Assembly: GCF_017571525.1 (NCBI RefSeq)
Contig: NZ_JAGETY010000011.1
Span: 1-64,000 of the forward strand
Origin: Hymenobacter sp. BT559
GTDB taxonomy: Bacteria > Bacteroidota > Bacteroidia > Cytophagales > Hymenobacteraceae
DNA: 64,000 nt
Direction: 5' to 3'
Shown: positions 15,822 through 23,743 of the stretch, in pieces
How positions within the stretch are numbered: position 1 is the stretch's first letter
Layout: every line of letters begins with the position of its first letter
Translations under genes and position numbers: made by a program
Notes under the pieces: model-generated
Database searches by the model: none
What the model saw: the letters and a program-made list of their open reading frames with translations, nothing else
Told to the model about the DNA's origin: nothing

Positions 15822-16436
15822 ATGGACTTTCCTTCCAAATTGATTGAGAACGCGGTAGCGGAGCTGTCGCGCCTGCCCGGCATTGGCAAAAAAACCGCTT
15901 TGCGGCTCGCCCTACACCTGCTCAAGGCTGAAACTGACACCACCGCCAACCTGGCCGAGGCGCTGGCCAAGATGCGCTTCGACATCACGTACTGTCGCAC
16001 CTGCCATAGCATTTCGGATGCCGAGGAGTGCAGCATTTGCGCCAACAAGCTGCGCGACCACAGCACGGTGTGCGTGGTGGCCGACGTGCGCGACGTGATT
16101 GCCATCGAAAATACCGGCCAGTACCAGGGCGTGTACCACGTGCTAGGGGGCGTTATTTCACCCATCGAGGGCATTGGCCCGGCCGACTTGCAGGTCGACT
16201 CGCTGGTGGCCCGCGCCGGCGCCGAAGACTCGGAGATTCGCGAAATCATCCTCGCCATCTCGCCCACCATGGAGGGCGATACTACGGCCTTCTACCTCTC
16301 GCGCCGCCTGCGTGACTTTGGCAATGTGCACATCAGCACCATTGCCAGGGGCATCCCGATGGGTGGCGAGCTCGAATACGCCGACGAAATCACGCTGGGC
16401 CGCAGCATTGTAGAGCGCCAGCGCCAGGCCCGCTAG
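15822..16436 (+). CDS. recR: Recombination mediator RecR
   Basis: 204-aa DNA-binding ring protein that works with RecF and RecO to load RecA on gapped DNA. It has the N-terminal helix-hairpin-helix LPGIGKKTALRLALHLL, a C4 zinc finger with CRTCHSIS and CSICANKLRD (about 55-80), and a Toprim domain (VVADVRDVIAIENT and YHVLGGVISPIEGIGP). The length is normal for the family. The 100-nt gap to clpS holds no clear promoter or repeat. Confidence 0.96.
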   Translation: MDFPSKLIENAVAELSRLPGIGKKTALRLALHLLKAETDTTANLAEALAKMRFDITYCRTCHSISDAEECSICANKLRDHSTVCVVADVRDVIAIENTGQYQGVYHVLGGVISPIEGIGPADLQVDSLVARAGAEDSEIREIILAISPTMEGDTTAFYLSRRLRDFGNVHISTIARGIPMGGELEYADEITLGRSIVERQRQAR

Positions 16437-16454
16437 GCCCCTCTTTCTTTATTC

Positions 16455-16578
16455 TGTCATTGCGAGCCCAACGAAGTGGAGCGCGGCAATCTTTCCTTTC
16501 CGCTAGGGATTATCAACCCAAGAATGCGGACGACAAGGAGCGATTGCCGCGCTCTATTGCGTTGCGCTCGCAATGACA
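16455..16578. repeat. Intergenic repeat family A, copy 3
   Basis: The most complete copy, about 124 nt. Terminal arms TGTCATTGCGAG (16455-16466) and CTCGCAATGACA (16567-16578) are perfect, and inner arms GAGCGCGGCAATC and GATTGCCGCGCTC extend the pairing. It carries no coding sequence. It separates recR from the glycosyltransferase gene. Confidence 0.9.
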
Positions 16579-16603
16579 GGTACCCCCGTATTTTCGCCTC
16601 CCC

Positions 16604-18574
16604 GTGGTGAAGCTCTCCGTCGTCATTGTCAGCTATAATGTTTGCTACTTTCTGGAGCAGACGCTGCTGTCGGTGCGCCAGGCAGCAGCGGAGTTAGGCG
16701 AGCCGGTAGAGGTGTTTGTGGTCGATAATAACTCGACCGACACCTCAGCAGCGATGGTGCAGCAACGCTTTCCCGAAGTCATCTTACTGCAAAACAACGA
16801 TAACCGGGGATTTTCCCGGGCCAATAACCAGGCCCTGCGGCTTGCCACCGGCCAGTATCAGCTACTGCTCAACCCCGACACCCTGGTGGCCGAGGACACC
16901 TTTCGGCGCTGCTGCGACTTTCTGGATGCACACCCGCGCTGCGGTGGCCTGGGGGTGATGATGCTCGACGGCCAGGGCCGGTTTTTGCCCGAAAGCAAGC
17001 GCGGGCTGCCCACGCCAGTGGTGGCATTTTACAAGATATTCGGGCTAGCGCGGCTGTTTCCGGGCTCGCGCACGTTTGGGCGCTACCACCTGGGCTTTCT
17101 CGATAAGCACGAGCCGCACGAAGTAGCGGTGCTCAGCGGGGCGTTTATGCTGCTGCGCCAAGCCGCACTGGCCCAGGTGGGCCTGCTCGACGAAGACTAT
17201 TTTATGTACGGCGAGGACATCGACCTCTCGTACCGGCTCACGCAGGGCGGCTGGCAAAACTGGTATTTTCCGGGCACCCGCATCCTGCACTACAAGGGCG
17301 AAAGCACCAAGCGCACCAGCGTCAACTACGTGCTGGTATTTTACCGGGCCATGGTCATTTTTGCGCGCAAGCACTTTGCAAGCAGCCAGGCGGGGGCCGT
17401 TTCGCTGCTGATAAACAGTGCCATCTGGCTGCGGGCGGGGCTAGCCCTGGCCCAGCGCCTGGCCACCGCTGCTACCCCGATGCTGCTCGATGCGGGCCTG
17501 CTCTACGCCGGCATCTACCTGCTGAAATCGTACTGGGAAGCCACCCTGAAGTCGGTGCGGGCACCCTTTCCGCCGCAGTATATGCTGGTGGCCGTGCCTC
17601 TCTACATCGCGACCTGGCTCACCACCACCTGGCTGAGCGGGGGTTACGACCACCCCATGCGCGCCCGACGGGTGCTGCGCGGCGTGGCCGTGGGCACGGT
17701 GCTGATTTCGGCCGTATCGAATTTTTTTGACAACTGGCGTTTCTCGAAGGCACTCATCGTACTGGGGGGCGGCTGGGCGGTGGCGGCGCTGCTGGGGCGC
17801 CGCCTGCTGAGCCACTGGCTGCGCCACGGCAACCTGCGCCTGAGCCAGGGCCAGCCCAAAACCCTAGCCATCGTAGGCTCGGCGGCCGAAAGCCGGCGCG
17901 TGCGCCAGCTGCTGGCCCAGGCCCGGGTGCCGAGCAAGATTATCGGCTACATCAGGCCCGGCGGCTCGCTAGCCCCCCCCATACCCCCGCAGCCCGACTA
18001 CCTGGGCACGGTGGCCGAGCTGCCCGCGCTGCTGCGCCTGTATGGCCTCACCGAGCTTATTTTTTGCGGCCAGGACCTGCCAGCCAGCCAGATTATCGAC
18101 CTCATGGCTAGCTTGCCTGCCCGGCCGCCGGTGGCTTATAAAATATTGCCGGCCGGCAGCCAGTATATCATCGGCAGCAGCCACAAGGATGCACCCGGCG
18201 ACTACTACACGCTCAACAGCTCGTGGCGCCTGAGCCAGCCCGCCCAGCGCCGCAACAAGCGCCTCCTCGACCTAGTGGCCTGCCTGCTGGTGGCTTTGGG
18301 TAGCCCGCTGCTGCTGCCGGCCCAGCGCCGGCCGAGGGGCCTGCTGCCGCACCTGCTGCAAGTGCTGCGGGGGCGCCGTAGCTGGGTGGGCCTGCGCTAC
18401 CTGCCCGAAGCCACCCGCCAGGCGGCGGTGCTGTCGCCGGCCGATGCTGCTCCCACCGATGCCCCCCTCACGGAGGCCGCCCGCCAGCGGCTCGAACGGC
18501 TGTATGCCCAAGACTATGAGCTGGCTTTTGACCTCGGCGTGTTGTGGCGCGGCTGGCGCCGGCTGGGGGGCTAG
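16604..18574 (+). CDS. GT2 glycosyltransferase fused to degenerate sugar-phosphate transferase
   Basis: 656-aa membrane protein starting at GTG. Residues 1-240 are a WbbL/rhamnosyltransferase-like GT2 domain: VVIVSYNV, VVDNNSTD, LLNPDTL and DEDYFMYGEDIDLSYRL (catalytic ED region). Several hydrophobic segments follow (about 270-300, 320-345 and 360-410). Residues 420-520 resemble the nucleotide-binding-like domain of WcaJ/CpsE-type polyprenyl-phosphate transferases (KTLAIVGSAAESRRV, DYLGTVAELP). The last 110 residues keep the start (NKRLLDLVACLL) and end (GRRSWVGLRY, YAQDYELAFDL) of the transferase domain but lack its catalytic FRTMR core. It probably acts in surface polysaccharide synthesis, with the C-terminus as a non-catalytic module; that is inference. 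Confidence 0.8.
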   Translation: MVKLSVVIVSYNVCYFLEQTLLSVRQAAAELGEPVEVFVVDNNSTDTSAAMVQQRFPEVILLQNNDNRGFSRANNQALRLATGQYQLLLNPDTLVAEDTFRRCCDFLDAHPRCGGLGVMMLDGQGRFLPESKRGLPTPVVAFYKIFGLARLFPGSRTFGRYHLGFLDKHEPHEVAVLSGAFMLLRQAALAQVGLLDEDYFMYGEDIDLSYRLTQGGWQNWYFPGTRILHYKGESTKRTSVNYVLVFYRAMVIFARKHFASSQAGAVSLLINSAIWLRAGLALAQRLATAATPMLLDAGLLYAGIYLLKSYWEATLKSVRAPFPPQYMLVAVPLYIATWLTTTWLSGGYDHPMRARRVLRGVAVGTVLISAVSNFFDNWRFSKALIVLGGGWAVAALLGRRLLSHWLRHGNLRLSQGQPKTLAIVGSAAESRRVRQLLAQARVPSKIIGYIRPGGSLAPPIPPQPDYLGTVAELPALLRLYGLTELIFCGQDLPASQIIDLMASLPARPPVAYKILPAGSQYIIGSSHKDAPGDYYTLNSSWRLSQPAQRRNKRLLDLVACLLVALGSPLLLPAQRRPRGLLPHLLQVLRGRRSWVGLRYLPEATRQAAVLSPADAAPTDAPLTEAARQRLERLYAQDYELAFDLGVLWRGWRRLGG

Positions 18575-18706
18575 CGGCTTTGGCGGCAATACGGTGCGCC
18601 GCATTTTTGAGCAACGGAAAGTAGAAATTGGCCCAGCCGACGGGGCTGCTGGGCGAACAAATGGCCGCCACCCGCAGTAAGTGAAGCCAGCGGTAGGCGC
18701 GGGCCC

Positions 18707-18714
18707 TACCTTTG
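18707..18714 (+). promoter_or_regulatory. -7 element upstream of the Cys-motif protein
   Basis: TACCTTTG fits TAnnTTTG. It lies 20 nt before the GTG at 18735 and downstream of the earlier in-frame GTG at 18681, which argues that 18735 is the true start. No clear upstream TTG box. Confidence 0.45.
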
Positions 18715-18734
18715 TGCCTTCTCACCAAGTTGCC

Positions 18735-19106
18735 GTGAAAGCATTTTTCGCCTACTTCTTTATTTCGCTGGTGCTGCTGCAATCGTTCAGCCGCGAAGTA
18801 TTGCTGGTGGATTTTGCCCTCAATCAGGCGGCTATCACGGCCCGCTACTGCGTGAATAAGGCCCGCCCGGCCCTGCACTGCGACGGCAAGTGCTACTTCG
18901 CCAAGAAGGCCCGCCAGCAGGAAGAGCGCGAGAATAAGTCGGCCGGCCCCGTAAAGGAGCGGCTCGAAATGCTGCCGGCGGCCTTTGCCGCCTGGCAGTC
19001 GCAGCCGGCCCAGCCGGTTGCCCCCGCTGCTACTTGCTACGCGGCGCTGGTGCCCGGGCACTACACTGCGCCGCTAGGGGCAGTTTTTCGCCCGCCCCTC
19101 GGCTAA
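18735..19106 (+). CDS. Small membrane-anchored protein with CxNK...CxGKC motif
   Basis: 123-aa protein with one N-terminal hydrophobic segment (VKAFFAYFFISLVLLQSFS) and a compact Cys motif: YCVNKARPALHCDGKCYFAKK, i.e. C, nine residues, C, three residues, C. A Lys/Glu-rich helix and an Ala/Pro-rich tail follow. From memory, Bacteroidota have many similar uncharacterised proteins with CVN...CxGKC placed ahead of TonB receptors. The cysteines could bind a metal such as copper or iron, or be oxidised; this is inference. It heads an apparent unit with the TonB receptor at 19217 and the PepSY protein at 21643. Confidence 0.65.
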   Translation: MKAFFAYFFISLVLLQSFSREVLLVDFALNQAAITARYCVNKARPALHCDGKCYFAKKARQQEERENKSAGPVKERLEMLPAAFAAWQSQPAQPVAPAATCYAALVPGHYTAPLGAVFRPPLG

Positions 19107-19216
19107 GCCAACCATCGAACGGGGAGTTGCCGGCCGGCTAGGGCCTGAGGCGCAATGCGTTTGTGGCCTAGCCGGGCCTTGCCCCTCTGTGTTTGGGTTA
19201 GTCTGTTTTCAGAGGA

Positions 19217-21556
19217 ATGAAAGGTATGTTTATGGGTGCCGGGCTGGCCGTGGCTAGCCTGGCGAGCGCGCAGGCGCAGCAAGCCGCCGTGCGCGGCACA
19301 GTTCTCGATGCGCAGTCGCAGCAGCCGCTGCCGGGCGTTTCGGTGGTGGCTCCGGGCACTGGCACCGGCACTACCACCGATGCCAACGGCCGCTTTGTGC
19401 TGGCTGCGCCGGCCGCTAGCCGCGAGCTAACTATCTCGTTTATTGGCTACAACACCCAGCAGGTGCACGTGCCTACTGGCGGCCACGCCCTCACGGTGCG
19501 GCTCGAAGCGGCGCCCGTGAGCCTGCAGGGCGTGGTGGTGTCGGGTAGCCGCGAGCAGGAGCGGCGCACCGAAACGCCGGTGGCCATCAGCACGATAACG
19601 CCGCAGCTCATTGCCGATACCAAGGCTACTGCGCCCTACCAGCTGCTCAATAAGGTGGCGGGCGTGTACATGGTGGATATGGGCGCCGAGCAGCACATGA
19701 TGGCTATCCGCCAGCCCATTACGACCAATGCGGTGTATTTGTATTTGGAGGATGGCCTGCCCATCAGGCCCATCGGCATCTTCAACCACAATGCGCTGTA
19801 TGAGATAAACCAGGGCGGCGTGCGCAGCGTGGAAGTGGTGAAGGGCCCGGCTTCGTCGCTCTACGGCTCCAATGCAATCGGCGGGGCAGTCAACTTTTTG
19901 ACCAAGCAGCCCACGCCGCTGCCCACAGTGGGCGCCTCGGTGCAGGGCGACAACTTCGGCTACCGGCGCATCGATGCCAGCGCCAGCGGCACAGTGGGCC
20001 GACTAGGGCTGTATGCGGGAGGCTACGCGGCCCGGCAGCGCGGCGGCTGGCAAGACTACACTGACTTCAACAAGCAGTCGTGGACGCTGCGGGCCGATTA
20101 TACTTTCAACGCCAAAACCCGCCTCATCGGGACGGGAAGCTATAATTACCTCTACACCCAAACGCCGGGTACCCTCGACAGCGCGCACTTCTACAGCCGC
20201 AGCTACCAGAGCAACAACCGCTTCACCAACCGCGAGGTGACGGCCGTGCGCGCCAGCCTGCGCCTGGAGCACGACTGGAGCCCCGGCCAGCAAACGGCTT
20301 TCACGGCCTTCACGCGCTACAACTCGACCGGCCAGCTACCGAGCTACTACATCGCCGATGTGCGCGCGAACGGCGTGTACCAAAGCTCCAATGGGCAGGT
20401 CAATAATCAGTCTTTTCACAGCTACGGGGCCCTAGCGCAGCACCGCGCCGACCTTGGTTTTCTCAACTCGCGGCTCATTGTGGGGGCGTATGCTGATTTC
20501 AGCCCTAGCACGTACTACGCTCGTTACCTGAATGTTCAGAAGGACGTAGCCAACAATTTCTACACCGGCTACACCGATACGGGGCGCTACCTCGACGACT
20601 ACAAAATCGACCTCATCAACACGGCTGCCTACGCCCAGTACGAGGTACAGGCTACTGAGGCGCTGCGCATAGTGGGCGGCCTGCGCTACGACCGGGTGCA
20701 GTACAAGTTCAGCAACAACCTGAGCGGCAGCCAGACCAGCAAAAAGGCGGCGCAGGACAATGTGTACAACATCGTGGCGCCCAAGCTGGGCCTGACTTAT
20801 GCGCTAGGGCCGGCCCAGGGCTTGTACGCCAATTTTAGCACCGGCTTCCAGCCGCCCGAAACCAGCAGCCTCTACAGCTCGCGACAGACTATCGAGCTGA
20901 AGCAGGCCAACTTCACCAACTACGAGGCCGGCGGCTGGGTGGCCTTGTTCGAGCGCAAAGTGTATATCGACCTGAGCCTCTACCAAATGGAGGGCCGCAA
21001 CGAAATTGTGAGCCTCTTGCAGGCCGACAACACCACGCAAAGCGAAAACGTGGGCGCCACCCGCCACCAGGGCATCGAGTACACGCTGACCTACGCGCCG
21101 GTGCCAGAGGTGAACTTCCGCCTGAGCGGCACCAACGCCCGCCATACCTACCTCGATTACAGCGAAGTAGTGCAGGGCCGCAACCGCGACTACGCTGGCA
21201 ACCGCATGGTGGGCGCGCCCAACTGGCTAGCCAATGCGGAGGTGTTTTACAAGCCGCGCTTTGCGCCCGGCGCCCGCGTGGGGCTGGAGTACCAGCGCGT
21301 GGGCCAGTTCTACACCAACACGGCCAACACCAAAACCTACGCCGGCTACCACCTGCTGAACCTGCGCCTGGGCTACCGCCTGCCGCAATCGGTAGCGCGC
21401 GGCCTGGAGGTGTGGGCCAATGTGGTGAACCTCGGCAACGCGCTCTATGCCGTGAACGCCACCACCAACCAGTACGGCACCACCTACACGGCGGCCGCGC
21501 CGCGCACCATCACGCTGGGGCTAGGGTACACTTTTGCCGCGAAGGCGCGGGAGTAG
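19217..21556 (+). CDS. TonB-dependent receptor (probable metal or metal-complex uptake)
   Basis: 779-aa outer-membrane receptor. A signal peptide ends near AQAQ; a CarboxypepD_reg-like beta domain (about 24-108, GTVLDAQSQQPLPGVSV) precedes the plug (about 115-225, ending EVVKGPASSLYGSNAIGGAVN), and a 22-strand-type barrel runs to the C-terminus (TLGLGYTF). The plug carries VYMVDMGAEQHMMAIRQP, a Met/His cluster that could bind a soft metal. It sits between a Cys-motif protein and a PepSY membrane protein, which suggests uptake followed by reduction or release at the inner membrane. The substrate is not proven. Its TAG stop lies inside repeat family C. Confidence 0.88.
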   Translation: MKGMFMGAGLAVASLASAQAQQAAVRGTVLDAQSQQPLPGVSVVAPGTGTGTTTDANGRFVLAAPAASRELTISFIGYNTQQVHVPTGGHALTVRLEAAPVSLQGVVVSGSREQERRTETPVAISTITPQLIADTKATAPYQLLNKVAGVYMVDMGAEQHMMAIRQPITTNAVYLYLEDGLPIRPIGIFNHNALYEINQGGVRSVEVVKGPASSLYGSNAIGGAVNFLTKQPTPLPTVGASVQGDNFGYRRIDASASGTVGRLGLYAGGYAARQRGGWQDYTDFNKQSWTLRADYTFNAKTRLIGTGSYNYLYTQTPGTLDSAHFYSRSYQSNNRFTNREVTAVRASLRLEHDWSPGQQTAFTAFTRYNSTGQLPSYYIADVRANGVYQSSNGQVNNQSFHSYGALAQHRADLGFLNSRLIVGAYADFSPSTYYARYLNVQKDVANNFYTGYTDTGRYLDDYKIDLINTAAYAQYEVQATEALRIVGGLRYDRVQYKFSNNLSGSQTSKKAAQDNVYNIVAPKLGLTYALGPAQGLYANFSTGFQPPETSSLYSSRQTIELKQANFTNYEAGGWVALFERKVYIDLSLYQMEGRNEIVSLLQADNTTQSENVGATRHQGIEYTLTYAPVPEVNFRLSGTNARHTYLDYSEVVQGRNRDYAGNRMVGAPNWLANAEVFYKPRFAPGARVGLEYQRVGQFYTNTANTKTYAGYHLLNLRLGYRLPQSVARGLEVWANVVNLGNALYAVNATTNQYGTTYTAAAPRTITLGLGYTFAAKARE

Positions 21557-21636
21557 CGCGGACTTTCAGTCCGCGACTGCACTGCCTGTAAACTTCTTAA
21601 CGAATTGTCCAGGTGCGGACTAAAAGTCCGCGCTAC
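21553..21636. repeat. Inverted repeat family C, copy 2, overlapping the TonB receptor stop
   Basis: The left arm 21553-21575 and right arm 21614-21636 are near-identical in sequence to copy 1 (GCGGACTTTCAGTCCGC and GCGGACTAAAAGTCCGC), with a longer spacer. The receptor stop TAG (21554-21556) is inside the left arm, as in copy 1. Confidence 0.9.
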
Positions 21637-21642
21637 ATTCTT

Positions 21643-23268
21643 ATGCAAACAACGTCGACCCCGCCGGCCCGGCCGGCCACAGCCACTTCGCCGCTGCGGC
21701 GCTTTGTGGGCCGCAACATGTACCGCTGGCACCGGGTGCTGGGCCTTATCACCCTGCTGCCGGTGGTGCTCTGGACGCTCAGCGGCATCTCGCACCCCCT
21801 GATGTCGAACTGGCTGCGGCCGCCCATCGCCCACGAAACCGTGCCCGCGCCACCGCTGCAAGCTGCCGCGCTGGCCGTGTCGGTGCCACAGGTGCTGGCG
21901 CAGCAGCACTTAGTAGCCATCCAGAACCTGCGCATGGTGCAGTATCGCCACCAGCCTTATTACCAGGTTACTGACTTCCGGGGCCGGCTGCGCTACTTTG
22001 CCGCTGCCACCGGCCAGGAGCTGCCCAATGGCGACCGCGCCTACGCCGAAGACGTGGCGCGCTACCTCACGGCCGACTCGACCTCGGCCGTGGCGAGCGC
22101 CGAGCGCCTGACCCACTATACCGGCGACTACAAGTTTATCAACCGCCTGCTGCCGGTCTGGAAAATTACCCTGGCTAGGCCCGATGGCATGGCCGTGTTC
22201 GTCGAAACCGAGCAGAGCCGCATGGGCACCTTCAATAACACTGCCCGCGCCCGCTTTCTGTGGGTGTTTGGCATGATGCACAACTGGGATTTCCTCGATG
22301 CGCTGCCGAGGCCGTGGCACCTGGGTATCATGCTGGCCTTTACCACCATTATCTGGCTGTCAGCCCTAAGCGGACTGGTTATCTATGGCTTTGTGCGGAA
22401 GAAATTGCGGCAGCCCCGCTCGCCCCAGGACCAGGTGGGCTGGCTGCGCCGGCGCCACCGTTCGCTAGGGCTGTGGGTGGCGTTCGTCACCTTCACGTTT
22501 GCCCTGAGCGCGTCATATCACCTCTGGCAAAAGCTCACGCCCGACCGGCGCGACTCCGTAGCCCGCGTGTCAGGCTTCGCCGCCAGCGAATTGACCTGGC
22601 CGCTGACTGAGGCCCTAGCCGGCCCAGCCCCAGTGCAGCGTGTATCGCTGGTGCGGGTGGCGGGCCAGCCCTACTACCGGCTGGCTAGCCAGGGTACAGC
22701 CGGCGGTCCACCACAAGTACAATACCGTAGCACCCGCGACGGCCAGCTGCTACTCGCTGGCGAGTCGCTGTACGCCCGCGAGCTCGGCCAGGAGTTCATG
22801 CTGAAGCTCAATGGCCAAGCCGCGCCGGCTACCGCCACTGGTGCTGCCGAAGACGGCGCCCTCCCCGACTGCTGCACCGCCCCTAGCCTAGCGGCTGAAG
22901 CGCCCGCCACTATCGGCACGCCCGCTGCCGGCCCCGCGCCCGCACAAGCCAACCTGCTCAGCCCCGAGCTGATAACTAAGTTTGCCGGCGAGTACGGCTT
23001 CGTGAACAAGCGCCTGCCGGTGATGAAGCTGGCCTTTGCCACGCCCGACCACACGGCCCTGTACGTGGAGCCCGCCAGCGGCCGCCTGGCCGCGCTCGTC
23101 ACCGACGGCGACCGGCGCGAGGGCCTGTCGTTCGCAGTGCTGCACAAGTTTTTCCTGATGGACTGGGCCGGCAAAAACGTGCGCGACGCCGTGGCCATCC
23201 TCTCAGCGCTAGGGGTGCTGGTGGTTACGCTCTACGGGTTTGCCCTGCTGCTACGCACACGGCAATGA
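21643..23268 (+). CDS. PepSY-associated membrane protein, possible ferric/cupric reductase
   Basis: 541-aa inner-membrane protein with about four transmembrane helices (ITLLPVVLWTLSGISHP, IMLAFTTIIWLSALSGLVIYG, LGLWVAFVTFTFALSASYHL and a C-terminal AVAILSALGVLVVTLYGFALL) and two periplasmic PepSY-like loops. Conserved His occur at helix ends (MYRWHR, MMHNWDF, PWHLG, LHKFFLMDW), which fits heme ligation as in PepSY_TM proteins next to siderophore or metal receptors. A Cys-Cys pair lies in the second loop (LPDCCTAP). The ATG at 21643 is chosen because the earlier GTG at 21613 lies in repeat family C. A role in reducing or releasing the metal imported by the upstream receptor is inference. Confidence 0.78.
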   Translation: MQTTSTPPARPATATSPLRRFVGRNMYRWHRVLGLITLLPVVLWTLSGISHPLMSNWLRPPIAHETVPAPPLQAAALAVSVPQVLAQQHLVAIQNLRMVQYRHQPYYQVTDFRGRLRYFAAATGQELPNGDRAYAEDVARYLTADSTSAVASAERLTHYTGDYKFINRLLPVWKITLARPDGMAVFVETEQSRMGTFNNTARARFLWVFGMMHNWDFLDALPRPWHLGIMLAFTTIIWLSALSGLVIYGFVRKKLRQPRSPQDQVGWLRRRHRSLGLWVAFVTFTFALSASYHLWQKLTPDRRDSVARVSGFAASELTWPLTEALAGPAPVQRVSLVRVAGQPYYRLASQGTAGGPPQVQYRSTRDGQLLLAGESLYARELGQEFMLKLNGQAAPATATGAAEDGALPDCCTAPSLAAEAPATIGTPAAGPAPAQANLLSPELITKFAGEYGFVNKRLPVMKLAFATPDHTALYVEPASGRLAALVTDGDRREGLSFAVLHKFFLMDWAGKNVRDAVAILSALGVLVVTLYGFALLLRTRQ

Positions 23269-23291
23269 GCCAAACGGGTGTGCCGCTGGTG

Positions 23292-23522
23292 CTAGGCCAG
23301 CCGCGCCAGCATTACCAGCACGATTACCTGCGAGGGGTCTTTGGGCGAGAGCTTATTCTCGAAGCTTTCCAGCTCGTAGCCCTTGGCTAGCCACGCTTTC
23401 ACCTCCGAGAAGCCAAGAATTTCAGCCTGCGTAAATGGGATGGGTGCTGCCCCCGAGCCGGCCGCGGCGGGCTCCGATAAGAAAGTAAGTATTTTGGTAG
23501 CGGGCAGCTCGGCAGCATTCAT
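23292..23522 (-). CDS. Small hypothetical protein
   Basis: 76-aa cytoplasmic protein starting at the ATG 23522 (MNAAELPATKILTFLSEP). It has a Gly/Ala/Ser stretch, then a helix pair (FSEVKAWLAKGYELESFENK) and a hydrophobic C-terminal strand (VIVLVMLARL). I do not recognise a family. It is convergent with the PepSY gene (23 nt between stops) and divergent from the aminotransferase. The earlier in-frame codons up to 23651 overlap the upstream promoter region and look non-coding. Confidence 0.5.
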   Translation of the reverse strand: MNAAELPATKILTFLSEPAAAGSGAAPIPFTQAEILGFSEVKAWLAKGYELESFENKLSPKDPSQVIVLVMLARLA

Positions 23523-23704
23523 ACGGGTGGAATAAGCCCGGCCAGGAGCCGGCGGGATAAGCGGGTAAAGGGGCCGCAAAGCTACGGGGCTGTTTGCGCC
23601 GGCAACACGGGCGAGCCCTAGCCGCAGAGGGTGCAAATGCTGCCGGCCCAACTTTTATTTCACAAAATACCCTCCTGTTTTACCCGTAACCCCGCGCGGG
23701 CCAA

Positions 23705-23712
23705 TACTTTTG
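23705..23712 (+). promoter_or_regulatory. -7 element of the aminotransferase gene
   Basis: TACTTTTG fits the Bacteroidota TAnnTTTG box and lies 31 nt before the ATG at 23744. The upstream region has only a weak T-rich match (around 23676-23681) for the -33 box. Confidence 0.5.
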
Positions 23713-23743
23713 CGACTCGCACCTTTTTTTATCAATTAAGCTT

